In this document: in pieces, positions 1-4,692 of the stretch
How the letters are laid out: the number at the start of each line of letters is the position of its first letter
Position numbering within the stretch: the stretch's first letter is position 1
NCBI GenBank assembly: GCA_910584075.1
Contig: CAJTZI010000068.1
Coordinates: 1 to 8,617, forward strand
DNA from: an uncultured Oscillibacter sp.
GTDB taxonomy: Bacteria; Bacillota; Clostridia; Oscillospirales; Oscillospiraceae
Length of the DNA: 8,617 bases
Reading direction: 5' to 3'
Made by a program: the position numbers and the translations under genes
Notes under the pieces: generated by a model
The model's input: only the letters and a program-made list of their open reading frames with translations
The model's database searches: none
Told to the model about the DNA's origin: nothing

Positions 1-56
1 GGTTATCCCCACCCTGTCGGCACTGTGGGGCTGATTTCTCCTTCTAAGCAGCAAAA

Positions 57-97
57 GACCGGCGGCGGAGCACTTCCGCACCGCCGGTCTTGCGTTT
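57..97 (+). terminator. Rho-independent terminator of a gene lying to the left
   Basis: A 9-bp GC-rich stem (57-65 with 81-89) encloses a smaller CGGA/TCCG pairing and is followed by TTGCGTTTTT. The T-run is on the plus strand, so it probably ends a plus-strand transcript entering from the left. Stop codons lie at 32-34 and 45-47 in two frames. The latter would end a peptide tail containing a CxxC pair (PCRHCGADFSF), but too little is visible to name a gene. On the minus strand the stem is followed by only four Ts. Confidence 0.7.
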
Positions 98-198
98 TTC
101 CCCGTGCCGGGTCCTGTCATATTATGTAAAGCGGGGAACCGGACCTCCGTCCCGCTCCGCGGGCTCTTCCGGGGGCGCTCCGCCGCCGTACCTGCCGC

Positions 199-247
199 AA
201 AAATAGGGAACGGGCCAGCCAAAAGGCTGGCCCGTTCCCTATTTTTT
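199..247. terminator. Perfect 22-bp hairpin, bidirectional terminator
   Basis: Bases 199-220 pair perfectly with 225-246 around an AAAA loop. The stem core is GGGAACGGGCCAGCC and each end is an A/T run, giving a T-run in both directions. It lies 110 bases beyond the tadA stop on the minus strand and is the likely tadA terminator. It may also back up the terminator at 57-97. Bases 98-198 and 248-356 show no convincing gene on either strand. Confidence 0.85.
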
Positions 248-356
248 GGAAGATTGGATGAAAAGAAGTTTTGTCTCTTGCAAGTATTAAGATACAGGAT
301 AGTTGTTAAGCAAACCAGCACCAATTGTTACAAAAGATTTAAATCTCAAAATATTT

Positions 357-827
357 TTATGTCAACTTGTCCCGGCCCTGCCGCAGACCGGCGAAAAACG
401 CCGAGAGCACCGCCCTGCACTCCGCCTCCAGAACTCCGCCCACCAGGGCGGGGCGGTTGGGGAAGTCCTCCATAAAGAGGTTCACCACGCCGCCGCAGGC
501 GCCGAAAACCGTGTCCCGGGCGCCGTACCACACCCGGGAAATCCGGGCGTTGAGAATCGCCCCGGCGCACATGGGACAGGGCTCCAGGGTGACATACAGC
601 TCGCAGCCGTCCAGCCTCCAGGAGCCCAGGACCTCGTTGGCCTGGGCAATGGCCTCCATCTCCGCGTGGGAGGCGGCGGACTGTCTCTCCTCCCGCCGGT
701 TGCGGCCCCGGCCCACAATCTCGCCCTTCCGGACGATGACACATCCCACAGGCACCTCACCCGCCAAGGCGGCCTCCCGGGCCAGAGCCAATGCCTGACG
801 CATGTAAAATTCCCGGTCCGCTGTCAT
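357..827 (-). CDS. tadA: tRNA-specific adenosine deaminase TadA
   Basis: This 156-residue cytoplasmic enzyme deaminates adenosine 34 of tRNA-Arg(ACG) to inosine, which widens wobble decoding. The zinc and catalytic motifs of the cytidine/deoxycytidylate deaminase family are intact: HAE at residues 54-56 (zinc-ligand His54, proton-shuttling Glu56) and PCPMC at 83-87 (zinc ligands Cys84 and Cys87). The N-terminal GEVPVGCVIV segment and the length are normal for the family. The frame extends upstream to a TTG at 869, but the ATG at 827 is chosen because GGGAGG precedes it at good distance and MTADREFYMRQAL is the usual start of the protein. It is divergent from the DUF2508-bofA pair, with 80 bases between the starts. 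In Bacillus subtilis the orthologue (yaaJ) lies in the same broad neighbourhood as yaaL and bofA. Its transcript probably ends at the 199-247 hairpin. Confidence 0.95.
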   Translation of the reverse strand: MTADREFYMRQALALAREAALAGEVPVGCVIVRKGEIVGRGRNRREERQSAASHAEMEAIAQANEVLGSWRLDGCELYVTLEPCPMCAGAILNARISRVWYGARDTVFGACGGVVNLFMEDFPNRPALVGGVLEAECRAVLSAFFAGLRQGRDKLT

Positions 828-907
828 TTTCTTTTCGCCTCCCGCATGAAAATTGGAATATTTGTCCAAACTCCCAGTATGAATAGAGACAGGAGGGACA
901 TTGCCTT

Positions 908-1174
908 ATGAAAAACGTTCTCTTTGCCAAGCGGGTCCGTCCGGACCCGGAGCTTTTGATTCTGAAGGCCGAGCTTCTGGAGGCCCAGGGGGAACTGGCC
1001 TGCGCCTACCAGCAGTTTGACCACGCCCTGGACCCGGAGCTGGTGGAGTCCTGCATCTACCAGATCAGCGCCGTAAAGGCCCGCTGCAACTACCTCATCC
1101 GCGCCATCAAGGAGCGCAGTCCCGAGGCCGCGGCAGCGGCGGCGGACCTCCAGGGGGAGGCCGCATGGACCTGA
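908..1174 (+). CDS. DUF2508 (YaaL-like) family protein
   Basis: An 88-residue soluble protein of unknown function that matches the DUF2508/YaaL pattern: an amphipathic helical N-terminal half, then DPELVESCIYQI and a conserved basic-aromatic segment (AVKARCNYLIRAIKE, about residues 55-69). The C-terminus is Ala-rich. A Shine-Dalgarno AGGAGGG (891-897) sits 10 bases before the ATG. Its last 10 bases overlap the start of bofA, so the two are probably translationally coupled. In Bacillus subtilis yaaL also lies directly before bofA, although there recR precedes it; here recR is absent from the window and tadA is divergent. A GAATATT element at 856-862 resembles a sigma-E -35, but the -10 region 14 bases on is a poor match. 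Confidence 0.85.
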   Translation: MKNVLFAKRVRPDPELLILKAELLEAQGELACAYQQFDHALDPELVESCIYQISAVKARCNYLIRAIKERSPEAAAAAADLQGEAAWT

Positions 1175-1428
1175 ATCAGAAGATCATTGCCGCCCTGCTG
1201 GCGGGGTTCTTCCTCATCGCCCTGCTGCGGGTGTTCCAGGCCCCTCTAAAGGTGGCGGTCAAGCTGCTGGCCAACACCCTGCTGGGCTTTCTGGCCCTTT
1301 GGGTGGTGAACCTGACGTCGGGGATCACCGGCCTCACCCTGGGTATGAACTTCTGGAACGCCCTGGTCATCGGCGTCCTGGGCCTTCCGGGGTTCGGCCT
1401 GCTGCTGCTGGTGCACTGGGTATTATAG
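1165..1428 (+). CDS. bofA: Pro-sigma-K processing inhibitor BofA
   Basis: BofA is a small membrane protein of the forespore-engulfing membrane. In Bacillus it holds the intramembrane protease SpoIVFB inactive, with SpoIVFA, until the signal that releases sigma-K in the mother cell. This 87-residue protein has a hydrophobic N-terminal helix (about 7-24), a second hydrophobic segment (about 35-50) and the C-terminal GVLGLPG signature (70-76) followed by a hydrophobic tail. Asn49 and Asn62 fall where the functionally important asparagines of Bacillus BofA lie (from memory). The ATG overlaps the 3' end of the DUF2508 gene and the first codons are MDLNQK. A terminator follows at 1448-1478. The gene implies an endospore-forming lineage. 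In many Clostridia BofA is kept without a clear SpoIVFB, so the exact partner here is not known. Confidence 0.9.
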   Translation: MDLNQKIIAALLAGFFLIALLRVFQAPLKVAVKLLANTLLGFLALWVVNLTSGITGLTLGMNFWNALVIGVLGLPGFGLLLLVHWVL

Positions 1429-1447
1429 CCGCCTACATAGTAAAGGC

Positions 1448-1478
1448 AAGCGCGGGGGAGCAGATCTTCCGCGCTTTT
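1448..1478 (+). terminator. Terminator of the DUF2508-bofA operon
   Basis: AAGCGCGG (1448-1455) pairs with CCGCGCTT (1469-1476), and the stem runs into TTTT. It starts 20 bases after the bofA stop. From here to the promoter at 1575 the sequence is AT-rich and shows nothing recognisable. Confidence 0.75.
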
Positions 1479-1574
1479 CCAATTGCATTTTGAAAATCAC
1501 ACATGAGCATTTGAGAGATATCAAGAGAAAATCAGCGTTTTTTTGAGATTTATCCGCTCTAAATGATTTTCGTG

Positions 1575-1603
1575 TTGACAGAGCCCGTCCGCTGTGTTAT
1601 AAA
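1575..1603 (+). promoter_or_regulatory. Sigma-A type promoter of rplM-rpsI
   Basis: TTGACA (1575-1580), a 17-base spacer and TATAAA (1598-1603) make a near-consensus vegetative promoter. Transcription would begin near 1610, about 70 bases before the rplM start codon. The strength fits a ribosomal-protein operon. Confidence 0.85.
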
Positions 1604-1608
1604 TAGTC

Positions 1609-1678
1609 TTGCTCCGATTTTACCCCGGAGCGCTTGATTTGTAAAGCAAATACAAATATATCATACGGAGGAAACACC
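1609..1678 (+). promoter_or_regulatory. Structured 5' leader of rplM, candidate L13 autoregulatory leader
   Basis: The predicted transcript starts almost directly with a GCTCCG/CGGAGC hairpin (1611-1616 with 1626-1631). A second hairpin follows that can form in two alternative ways: GCTT/AAGC (1632-1635 with 1644-1647) or ATTTG/CAAAT (1637-1641 with 1647-1651). GGAGG (1667-1671) comes next. Firmicutes rplM operons often carry a short L13 leader that binds the protein for feedback control. Position and size fit, but family membership has not been tested with a covariance model. Confidence 0.5.
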
Positions 1679-2110
1679 ATGTCCACTTTTATGGCAAACA
1701 AGGCCAATATTGAGCGCAAGTGGTACATCCTGGACGCCGCCGGCAAGCCCCTGGGCAAGACCGCCGTCCGGGCCGCCGACCTGCTGCGCGGCAAGACCAA
1801 GGTCACCTACACCCCCCACGCCGACTGCGGCGACAACGTCATCATCATCAACGCCGGCAAGGCCGTCCTCACCGGCAAGAAGGGCACCCAGAAGATCTAC
1901 CGCACCCACTCCGGCTGGGTGGGCGGTCTGAAGGAGACCCCCTACCGCATCCTGATGCAGGAGAAGCCCGAGGTCGCCATGCGGGTGGCCGTCCGCGGCA
2001 TGATGCCCCGGAACACCCTGTCCAAGGACTCCCTCAAGCGCCTGCACATCTATGCCGACGCCAACTACGAGCAGCAGGCGCAAAAGCCCATTGCTCTGGA
2101 CGCTGAATAA
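1679..2110 (+). CDS. rplM: 50S ribosomal protein L13
   Basis: L13 is an early-assembly protein of the large subunit that binds 23S rRNA. The 143 residues match the usual bacterial length of about 142-147. Family hallmarks are visible: ERKWYILDAAGKPLGK (12-27), GDNVIIINAGK (51-61), YRTHSGWVGGLKE (74-86) and AVRGMMPRNTL (104-114). The frame is open to 1634, but the ATG at 1679 is chosen because GGAGG lies 7 bases upstream and the extra N-terminal residues would be untypical. It is the first gene of the classical rplM-rpsI operon, 14 bases ahead of rpsI, under the promoter at 1575-1603 and probably under control of its leader. Confidence 0.98.
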   Translation: MSTFMANKANIERKWYILDAAGKPLGKTAVRAADLLRGKTKVTYTPHADCGDNVIIINAGKAVLTGKKGTQKIYRTHSGWVGGLKETPYRILMQEKPEVAMRVAVRGMMPRNTLSKDSLKRLHIYADANYEQQAQKPIALDAE

Positions 2111-2124
2111 GGAGGAGTAGAAGA

Positions 2125-2529
2125 ATGTATCAGTCTAAGAAGCCCTATCTGTACGGCACCGGCCGCCGGAAGTCCTCCGTGGCCCGCGTCCATCTGTTCC
2201 CGGGCGGAACCGGCTCCATCACCATCAACGGTCGCGACATTGACGAGTACTTCGGCCTGGACACCCTGAAAATGGTGGTCCGTCAGCCCCTGGAGGCCAC
2301 TGGCAACACCGGCAAGATGGACATCGTGGCCACCGTCTCCGGCGGCGGCGTATCCGGTCAGGCTGGCGCCCTGCGCCACGGCATTGCCCGGGCTCTGCTG
2401 CTGGCCAGTGAGGATAACCGTCCCATCCTGAAAAAGGCCGGTTTCCTGACCCGCGATCCCCGTATGAAGGAGCGCAAGAAGTACGGCCTCAAAGCCGCCC
2501 GCCGCGCGCCTCAGTTCTCCAAGCGCTGA
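2125..2529 (+). CDS. rpsI: 30S ribosomal protein S9
   Basis: S9 is a small-subunit head protein whose C-terminal tail reaches the P-site tRNA anticodon loop. The 134 residues carry the N-terminal GTGRRKSSVARVHLFPGG motif (11-28), the ALRHGIARALL helix (82-92) and the invariant basic C-terminus KKYGLKAARRAPQFSKR, ending in the expected KR. The Shine-Dalgarno GGAGG (2111-2115) directly follows the rplM stop. The 3' end is intact and ten bases on the terminator stem begins. Just beyond lie a repeat cluster and prophage genes, so the 3' end of rpsI is a candidate attachment site, but the coding sequence shows no disruption. Confidence 0.98.
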   Translation: MYQSKKPYLYGTGRRKSSVARVHLFPGGTGSITINGRDIDEYFGLDTLKMVVRQPLEATGNTGKMDIVATVSGGGVSGQAGALRHGIARALLLASEDNRPILKKAGFLTRDPRMKERKKYGLKAARRAPQFSKR

Positions 2530-2538
2530 TTTCTCAGC

Positions 2539-2572
2539 AAACCCCCGAAGCCACAACGGTTTCGGGGGTTTT
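2539..2572 (+). terminator. Terminator of the rplM-rpsI operon
   Basis: AAACCCCCGAA (2539-2549) pairs with TTCGGGGGTTT (2561-2571). Two inner C-G pairs plus a G-U pair extend the stem, which runs into TTTT. It starts 10 bases past the rpsI stop. Confidence 0.9.
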
Positions 2573-2619
2573 CCATATAACAAAATCTGACAAAACAGGG
2601 CTAAGCGAAACAAGAAAAG

Positions 2620-2681
2620 TTGAGGTTCATTTGAGGTTCAAAGCCCTTAAAATCAGTTTTTGAGGTTCAATTTGCGGTTCA
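2620..2681. repeat. Four copies of TTGAGGTTCA, candidate attachment-site arm repeats
   Basis: The decamer TTGAGGTTCA occurs exactly at 2620-2629, 2631-2640 and 2660-2669, and once as TTGCGGTTCA at 2672-2681. Spacing within the two pairs is 11 and 12 bases, about one helical turn, so bound proteins would sit on the same face of the DNA. The cluster lies in the gene-free stretch 2573-2817 between the rpsI terminator and the phage regulator. Arm-type binding sites of a tyrosine recombinase fit this position, but repressor binding or the decayed 3' end of a gene are possible. The rest of 2573-2817 holds nothing else I recognise. Confidence 0.55.
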
Positions 2682-2817
2682 TTTTGACACCCCGTTTCCA
2701 GCAAAATCAGCAGGCCGTCCGTGCTATACCCCGGCCATAAGGAGAGCGGCTTGGTTAGGATTTCACTGTCCATCGGGCGGCAGGCCTGGATGGGCGCGGG
2801 GCTGTACATGGACAGAG

Positions 2818-2845
2818 AAAAGCAGGGAGGCCCGGCCTCCCTGCT
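2818..2845 (-). terminator. Terminator downstream of the XRE regulator
   Basis: AGCAGGGAGGC (2821-2831) pairs perfectly with GCCTCCCTGCT (2835-2845) around a 3-base loop. On the minus strand the stem is followed by TTTTCTC. It lies 42 bases past the regulator's stop codon. Confidence 0.75.
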
Positions 2846-2874
2846 CAAAATGGAATATGCCCCTGCTCTCCCCT

Positions 2875-2910
2875 CCCGGACGCTCATTAGGCGTCCGGGC
2901 TTTCTTTTTT
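2875..2910 (+). terminator. Plus-strand terminator-like hairpin overlapping the regulator's 3' end
   Basis: CCCGGACGC (2875-2883) pairs with GCGTCCGGG (2891-2899) around a 7-base loop and is followed on the plus strand by CTTTCTTTTTT. The stop codon of the minus-strand XRE gene lies in the loop, and the T-run is made from its Lys-Lys codons. No plus-strand gene ends here, so its role is unclear. Confidence 0.5.
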
Positions 2911-3165
2911 GGCAGGGATGCACTCGGCCTTCCCGGCGGTCATCAGATCTCCGGGGCCGCAGTCGAGGGCCTCGCAGATGCTGCGGATCATGGAGAGGGT
3001 CACCGTGTCCTGGTACTTGTAGGTGTTCCGAATCACATCCACCCTCACGCCCACTTTCTTAGCCAGCTGAATGTCGGTCATGCCCCTTTCTTGTATAAGG
3101 CGGTGCATGGGGTCAAAGGAGAGGTACACCTTTTCGTAGCTGTCGGGCGTTGAAAAGTAGCTCAT
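2887..3165 (-). CDS. XRE-family (HTH_26-like) transcriptional regulator
   Basis: A 92-residue Cro/CI-like DNA-binding protein. The helix-turn-helix spans roughly residues 29-76: DIQLAKKVGVRVDVIRN holds the first two helices and the start of the recognition helix, and MIRSICEALDCGPGDLM is the typical end of the domain. A short N-terminal part (YEKVYLSFDPMHRLIQERG) precedes it, and the tail is basic (AKKESPDA). The start at 3165 is preceded by GAGGAGG. A GTG at 3237 is in frame but sits inside another Shine-Dalgarno sequence, so it is not used. The gene stands alone behind a consensus promoter (3249-3277), with a leader of roughly 75 bases. It probably represses phage functions or itself, or regulates the neighbouring moron-like genes; targets cannot be read from the sequence. 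Confidence 0.85.
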   Translation of the reverse strand: MSYFSTPDSYEKVYLSFDPMHRLIQERGMTDIQLAKKVGVRVDVIRNTYKYQDTVTLSMIRSICEALDCGPGDLMTAGKAECIPAKKESPDA

Positions 3166-3248
3166 GCCTGTCCTCCTCAAATCTCGGTTCCGTCTGGGTT
3201 TGTTGGATAGATTTTGCCGGGTCTGCCCAGGCGTCACCTCCTACTATT

Positions 3249-3277
3249 AGTATACATCAATCCGTTTCGCTTGTCAA
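3249..3277 (-). promoter_or_regulatory. Consensus sigma-A promoter of the XRE regulator
   Basis: On the minus strand TTGACA (3277-3272), a 17-base spacer and TATACT (3254-3249) form a near-perfect promoter. The -35 abuts AAAAATTTTT (3276-3285), part of an unusually AT-rich stretch (3272-3318) in an otherwise GC-rich region, a plausible operator for autoregulation. A second AGGAGGTG just downstream of the -10 is followed by no usable start codon. Confidence 0.8.
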
Positions 3278-3420
3278 AAATTTTTCAAAATTCACGAAAA
3301 AATCTAAAATACCTATTGACACGACATGGCAAACGGGCAGCACCCGTGAGCCGTGGTCTCTTGCTGTGGAAAGGCAGCTCAGCCCAAAATCCAAAACGTC
3401 TGGGAATTTTCCGCAAACGG

Positions 3421-3460
3421 AAAAGCCCCCTCGCAGGCCAAAAACCTGCAAGGGGGCTTT
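3421..3460 (-). terminator. Terminator of the phage lysis operon
   Basis: Bases 3422-3437 pair with 3445-3460 (15 of 16 positions), with core AAGCCCCCT/AGGGGGCTT and an A/T end giving TTTT on the minus strand. It lies 58 bases past the stop of the last lysis-operon gene at 3519. Bases 3330-3420 between it and the regulator promoter show nothing recognisable. Confidence 0.8.
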
Positions 3461-3518
3461 ACTGCCGCCACGTCCGCCGTTTACTGACCCACAGGCGGGG
3501 ATCAGCGGCGTGGACGTT

Positions 3519-4145
3519 TTATACTGCTGGGGCCTCAGCGCCCTCCTGGGAGCTGCTGGCGGGCTCCTGCGGGGTCTTTGCAACATCGTCGCCGGAAGGT
3601 TTCGCCGTGGGCGCGTCCTGGGCCGTTTCTACGGCAGTTTTAATGGCTGCGCTTACACCGGCACCGACGGCCTTGGCGATCTCCTCCGCGGGGAAGCCGT
3701 CTGCCAGGTTGACCGAGCCGATCTCCGCCGTGAGCAAGGCCTGGGCACCGCTTTCAATATATTCACGGGCCTTGCTGTTTTCCTCCCAATATTTCTTCGC
3801 GTCCGTCAGAACAGTGTCGATCATGTCCTGGATTTCCTTCTGGGTAAAAAGGGGCTTCAAATCGTCCGGGATATACTTATAAATCATGGCGGCGACCTTA
3901 GAAGCCTTTAATTTGCCGGTGCCGCCGCCGAGGTCATGCTCAGCGTCCGTGACCCAGCCGAGGATGAGCTGTCGCAGGTTCTCGGTGACGGCGGCCTTGG
4001 CGGCCTTCTTTTCCTCCGCCGTGGCATCCTCGACATCCTGGATGCGCTTCACGATGGCCTTGACGCCCTTGGCGATGGCCGCGATGTTCAACAGGATCAG
4101 GGCCGCGACGGCGATGATGCTTTGAATATTCTGGATGATGTTCAT
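3519..4145 (-). CDS. Membrane-anchored phage protein, holin-like (LLH-type resemblance)
   Basis: A 208-residue protein with a single hydrophobic segment near the N-terminus (about 9-27), then a charged helical region (KRIQDVEDATAEEKKAAKAA, coiled-coil-like). A central part follows, TDAEHDLGGGTGKLKASKVAAMIYKYIP (about 66-93), whose Glu-Gly-Gly-Gly-Lys pattern recalls LLH-family phage holins. The C-terminal third is acidic, Ala/Pro/Ser-rich and probably disordered. The start is preceded by GAGGAGG. It is the last gene of the lysis cluster and begins 12 bases after the stop of the 54-residue gene. A role in membrane permeabilisation or endolysin release is inferred from the resemblance and position only. 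Confidence 0.55.
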   Translation of the reverse strand: MNIIQNIQSIIAVAALILLNIAAIAKGVKAIVKRIQDVEDATAEEKKAAKAAVTENLRQLILGWVTDAEHDLGGGTGKLKASKVAAMIYKYIPDDLKPLFTQKEIQDMIDTVLTDAKKYWEENSKAREYIESGAQALLTAEIGSVNLADGFPAEEIAKAVGAGVSAAIKTAVETAQDAPTAKPSGDDVAKTPQEPASSSQEGAEAPAV

Positions 4146-4157
4146 GATGATTCCTCC

Positions 4158-4322
4158 TCAATTATTAGCGTCATACAACGCTTCCTTGGCGTCAATATAG
4201 GCATCAATTAAATCCAAGATGAACTCACGGTTGGCGTCATCTCGGAACAAGCACATACCCTGCCGTTTCCATTTATAGAATCTGGCAAGAAACTCCTGCT
4301 CGGTTTCGTTTGCAAATTTCAT
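4158..4322 (-). CDS. Small phage protein, 54 residues, unknown function
   Basis: The ATG at 4322 overlaps the stop of the upstream 120-residue gene (ATGA), so it is likely translated by coupling; no good Shine-Dalgarno stands at the right distance. The frame stays open upstream to 4373, but that part lies within the neighbouring gene and is Pro/Gly-rich. The protein is acidic and helical, with aromatic and charged residues (ETEQEFLARFYKWKRQG) and a second helix (FILDLIDAYIDAKEAL). I do not recognise a family. It has no membrane segment. Coupling to a Tad1-like gene makes an accessory role possible but unproven. Confidence 0.7.
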   Translation of the reverse strand: MKFANETEQEFLARFYKWKRQGMCLFRDDANREFILDLIDAYIDAKEALYDANN

Positions 4323-4681
4323 TGCCACAGGACGTTCCGCTCCGCCCGGTCCTCCAGTCGGCGGTTCAGCCACATCAGGGCCTCCTCAATGTGTGTCATG
4401 GCGCAGGCATTTTCCCGGCAGGAATACGGCCCGGCCTGGAATGCCCGCAGCCGGTCACGGACGATCTCCAGCAGGTCCGTATCGCACACGCCCTTCCGCG
4501 ACTCCGGGTCCTTGCGCGGCCCGGCCTGGAACCGGATGTGCACCCCGTCCCCGTCGCTCTCCGGCAGACCGCCGCCGAACGACACCACGTAATCGTGACG
4601 CGCCCCACCGGGGCCAGCCTCTCCGTCCATATAGACGGTGTTCAGGTTGTTGTGCTTCTGGATGGTATTCAGCTTTTCCAT
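4319..4681 (-). CDS. Tad1/Acb2-like small phage protein, candidate signal-sponge anti-defence protein
   Basis: A 120-residue soluble protein. The N-terminal half is beta-rich (NTIQKHNNLNTVYMDGEAG, then YVVSFGG and VHIRFQAGPRK), and the C-terminal half is a helical hairpin (LLEIVRDRLRAFQAGPYSCR, then NACAMTHIEEALMWLNRRLE). The pattern is common in phage proteins related to Tad1, which sequesters cyclic ADP-ribose isomers of Thoeris; related Acb2 proteins sequester CBASS cyclic nucleotides. From memory, the Tad1 ligand residues Phe82, Asn92, Arg109 and Arg113 line up with Phe81, Asn91, Arg108 and Arg112 here, all with the same offset. The start at 4681 follows AGGAGG; a longer open frame running into the endolysin gene is not used. 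The usual RGVEGT-type tail is replaced by RNVLWQ. It could instead be a structurally related phage protein of another function. Confidence 0.55.
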   Translation of the reverse strand: MEKLNTIQKHNNLNTVYMDGEAGPGGARHDYVVSFGGGLPESDGDGVHIRFQAGPRKDPESRKGVCDTDLLEIVRDRLRAFQAGPYSCRENACAMTHIEEALMWLNRRLEDRAERNVLWQ

Positions 4682-4692
4682 GTCTTTTCCTC

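Noticed and set aside
98..356. Search for an SRP RNA or other small RNA next to tadA
   Set aside because: In Bacillus the SRP RNA gene lies after tadA, but the conserved GGAAGG-AGCAGC loop is absent on both strands; only terminator hairpins are visible.
1661..2613. Minus-strand frames opposite rplM and rpsI (140 and 182 residues)
   Set aside because: Shadows of two certain ribosomal protein genes; Gly/Val/Leu/Asp-rich with no family resemblance.
2627..2923. A 98-residue minus-strand frame ending in NEPQIEPQ-like residues, considered as an integrase tail
   Set aside because: It overlaps the 3' end of the XRE gene, spans two terminator hairpins and has no recognisable domain. The NEPQ-like residues simply come from the TTGAGGTTCA repeats.
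3150..3911. A 253-residue plus-strand frame across the phage regulator promoter and holin-like gene
   Set aside because: It runs through a promoter and a terminator, lacks a ribosome binding site and is antisense to a well-supported gene.
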